Source: Sphagnum compactum (Eukaryota; Bryophyta; Sphagnopsida; Sphagnales). From it: a DNA stretch of 64,000 nt. Positions 61,214 through 64,000 of the stretch are shown piece after piece. Within the stretch, counting starts at the first letter, position 1, and each line of letters begins with the position of its first letter. Both the position numbers and the translations under genes were made by a program. The notes under the pieces are model-generated. The model searched no databases. It saw nothing but the letters and a program-made list of their open reading frames with translations, and was not told where the DNA came from. Location of the stretch: contig OZ234493.1 of the NCBI GenBank assembly GCA_965153455.1, positions 31,858,213 to 31,922,212 on the forward strand, in the 5' to 3' direction.

Positions 61214-64000
61214 TATTGAAAAAATTTAAATGAGTCCAAAAAAAAATCAATATCAAAGTTTGGTTTGAACAAAAGATGTTTAACAACTTCATTCAATAAC
61301 ATTACTTTCATAAAAGGCCCTTTAGTTTTCATAATATAATTTATTTCATCCTCGATTTTTTTGCAATAATAAGGTACTATTAGACACATCTAAAAAACAC
61401 TCAAATTTTCATTTTTTTTCAATTTTTTTTAATCAAAATTTAAGGTTGTTAAGAAGTTCATGAGTCCTTTATGACATGTAAATGTGATGCGATGTATATT
61501 TTTTTAAAAGAAAAGTTGTAGCTTATAATATAAAAAATTAAACTTGAAAATGTTAACATGTTTTGGTATGATTTGAAACTATGGCAATTTTTTAAAACGA
61601 AACACAAAATCTGGCAAAATTTGTGCATTTTAAAAAATTCGCATTTATTCAAATTTGATAGTAAATAAACATATGACATATTGGGGCAACTATAAATATA
61701 ATACATAAAAAGTTGAAAAAGATTTCATTTGAAAATTCCTCTTTATGAAAACATGTTTTTTAGCAAAAGGACCCTGAAAAGTCCTAAATGTAAAGTAAAC
61801 ACGTTGGCTTGTTATATGTCATTTGCACCCCATAATCACTTGAATTCTTCTAATTTATTTGTAATGTATAGGATATTGTCATACTCAAATGGAAAAAATT
61901 TGAAGTCAAATCCATGCTAAATTTTTCATACTTGTATATAGGTCAAATAATTTTTTTACTCACTTCTGATAAAATCCCTTCATTTTTTCATTTATGCATC
62001 AAGTCAACATAATGATCAATTTAATTATTTAAAAATTATTTGAATGAACCAAAAAAAACCCTTTCCATGTTAAATTTTATTAAGTTAAAACTGGATATCC
62101 ATGATTTGGATAATTTTTAAATTAAATATTTGAAATTTAATTGTGTAGTCATGTGCCCCATTTAGTTATGCATAATGTAGTATAAAGACAATTTCAACAC
62201 ATGTCTATCAAATATTAATTAATTCGTTTCAAAGATTCCATGTTGAAAATAAAATACAGCTAAATATTTAAAAAGACTTTCTATTTTCTCTCGCAATTTC
62301 TTTCTTTAAAGTTTTATAATCAAAATTCCTACAAATAATAAAATTAGTGTTGAAGTTGTCAAGGCACTATCGTAGTTCGGTAGTCCTAGTCTTCATTATG
62401 ACTAGGATACATTTTCAACCTTATCAATTTAAATATGTTGTCATATTGACCATTTCCAATTTTGGTATTTAAAAACCAATACACAAAGTCCTATTCAATA
62501 TATGAATTAATTATAATTAAAACTAAAACTTAAATAGATAAAATAGAATTATATTGACATATTTTAAATGTGAAATAAAATCGTAACAGAATTTTAAATA
62601 GTTATAAATATCTATAATGTTATCCATGTATTTTTATACTTGTCTATTTTGTTCATATAACTACCTATTTCAAGCCTAACTAACTAATACCCACATACCA
62701 ATATGGACATGAAAAGGCAATGTTTTGTTTCTTTTCATGTTCTGAAGTATGTGTTTATGTTTTGCATGTGACAATTGAAATAACAATTGAATGTGATCAT
62801 GAGGAATTGAAAAAAGTCAATATGGTGATGAGAAAAGTGAAATGACAAAACAAATTTGGGTATAAACTTGATCAAACATCTAGAATCATCATGCATGCAC
62901 ATGATGATGCTTTTCTCCTTTTTTTAATTGTAGCATCCATGGGAACCATAGGCATCCCAACTAATAAAATACACAAAAAAATAATCTATGGTTCAAAACT
63001 CAAATCAAGATATTTAAAAATCTAATGTAATGTTTTTTACATTGGAAATTACAATTTAGTTTTATAAATTAAATTATTTTATTTGAAGTAAATATACAAA
63101 AAAAAGTGACTTTACATTTTATATTAAAGACATTACAAATTTCAAACATGATTCTATCGTGTTAATGTTGTCATATATTTTAAGTAAAAGTGATGGGTCT
63201 TCATTGAATATGAAGTCATGTATGTCATGTATGTCATGTATGTAACATATTGTCATAAATCTAATCATGTATGTAATCACAAATGCTAGGTTTTGGTGTA
63301 GTGATTGTAAGGTTGTCTTTCGTGATTTTATTTTTTGATTAATATTTTGAACTCAAAAAACCATGTAAAGTAGTTTAGGCAACAACCTATGAACTTGACA
63401 ATGATGAATGATGGTAATTATTTTTTTTGCACAACATCCTTCTCAATTGGATGTGCAAATTTCTTCTTTCAAATCACCTTCTAATAATTATATAGTAATC
63501 TCCAAGAAGAACATTCCCATTAGTAAGCCTAAACATATCAACATTGGAGGCTTTTCCATCAAAAGATGATTTCAACATTTTTAAATTTAAAATGGTGGGA
63601 TATACACCAATATATATTTCATGAAATAGATATTAATTGATGAAAATACTTTGAAAATTACACAATGTGAACACCATTTCTAGTTTCTTGATCAAATAAC
63701 ATGTAAAATCCAATATTTTGTAAAAAGAAAATTTGAAATTCCACATAATATAAAATTAACCAATTTGTATTGCATGTAAATACATCCAAGCATTTGGTAA
63801 TGGGATCTATCCTCCCACAAATTCCCCATGGCATTATTTTTTTTCTATTTGGACATTTTATTTTTATGTAACTTTAATTTATAGATTGTTTTTGGGAACT
63901 TTGGGAATAATGAACTCCCTTTTTTAAACATCACCCATACAACATGTATTAGTAATAACTTCATTGATGTATAGATTGAAAATGCTTAGATATTACAATT
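61214..64000. other. AT-rich DNA, no gene seen
   Basis: No open frame resembles a gene. A short (ATGTCATGT)n repeat sits at about 63217-63244. Confidence 0.5.

Noticed and set aside
1-64000. CRISPR arrays, rRNA or tRNA genes, prokaryotic operons
   Set aside because: The repeats lack the regular repeat-spacer form, I saw no tRNA-like cloverleaf with the TTCGA box in place, and gene structure is eukaryotic.

Overview
This is a nuclear window from a land plant. Evidence: spliceosomal introns with GT..AG (and one GC..AG) borders, plant gene families (CBP60, a GRF-type QLQ domain, a RABC GTPase), telo-box motifs (AAACCCTAA) in two promoters, a short TTTAGGG run, and a plant-type Helitron. The intergenic DNA is AT-rich and full of simple and tandem repeats, and gene density is low. 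The proteins do not look like any seed plant I know closely, so a non-seed plant (bryophyte, lycophyte or fern) is possible. That is inference only.

Layout. 1-3.5 kb: AT-rich DNA with a 39-bp minisatellite. 3.5-10.1 kb: a head-to-head pair of housekeeping genes, RPN8 (26S proteasome lid, minus strand, 10 exons, 310 aa) and capping protein beta (plus strand, 8 exons, 277 aa), with 692 bp between their start codons. 10.1-15 kb: small repeats, a foldback element and a probable short Helitron. 15.1-15.75 kb: an intronless RABC/Rab18 GTPase (minus), followed by a 0.9-kb array of ~72-bp repeats. 18.96-25.48 kb: a 6.5-kb Helitron inserted between A and T, with a recognisable 3' hairpin and CTAG end. 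Its Rep-helicase gene is broken by four Gln-to-stop changes and three frameshifts. 26.7-27.7 kb: a degraded inverted-repeat element. 28.6-32.3 kb: a calmodulin-binding CBP60 gene (minus, 8 exons, 664 aa). 34.2 kb: a short Helitron relative sharing the last 31 bp of the large one. 37.7-45.3 kb: an unrecognised locus with a 476-codon ORF, then a multi-exon gene for a ~1,340-aa coiled-coil protein with a duplicated module and a proline run. 52.8-53.0 kb: a QLQ-domain exon of the GRF type with no WRC domain visible nearby, next to a threefold ~215-bp repeat. 53-64 kb: repeats and AT-rich DNA with no gene I can support.

The genes are not an operon-like set. RPN8 acts in protein degradation, capping protein beta in actin filament-end control, RABC in membrane traffic, CBP60 in calcium/calmodulin-linked transcription, and QLQ proteins in growth control through GIF coactivators. 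The only likely regulatory coupling is the shared RPN8/CPB promoter. The most interesting items are the possible QLQ-only microprotein, the undescribed coiled-coil gene, the nonsense pattern in the Helitron, and a 38-bp-stem hairpin inside an RPN8 intron. Exon borders were read by eye from splice signals, phase and homology.
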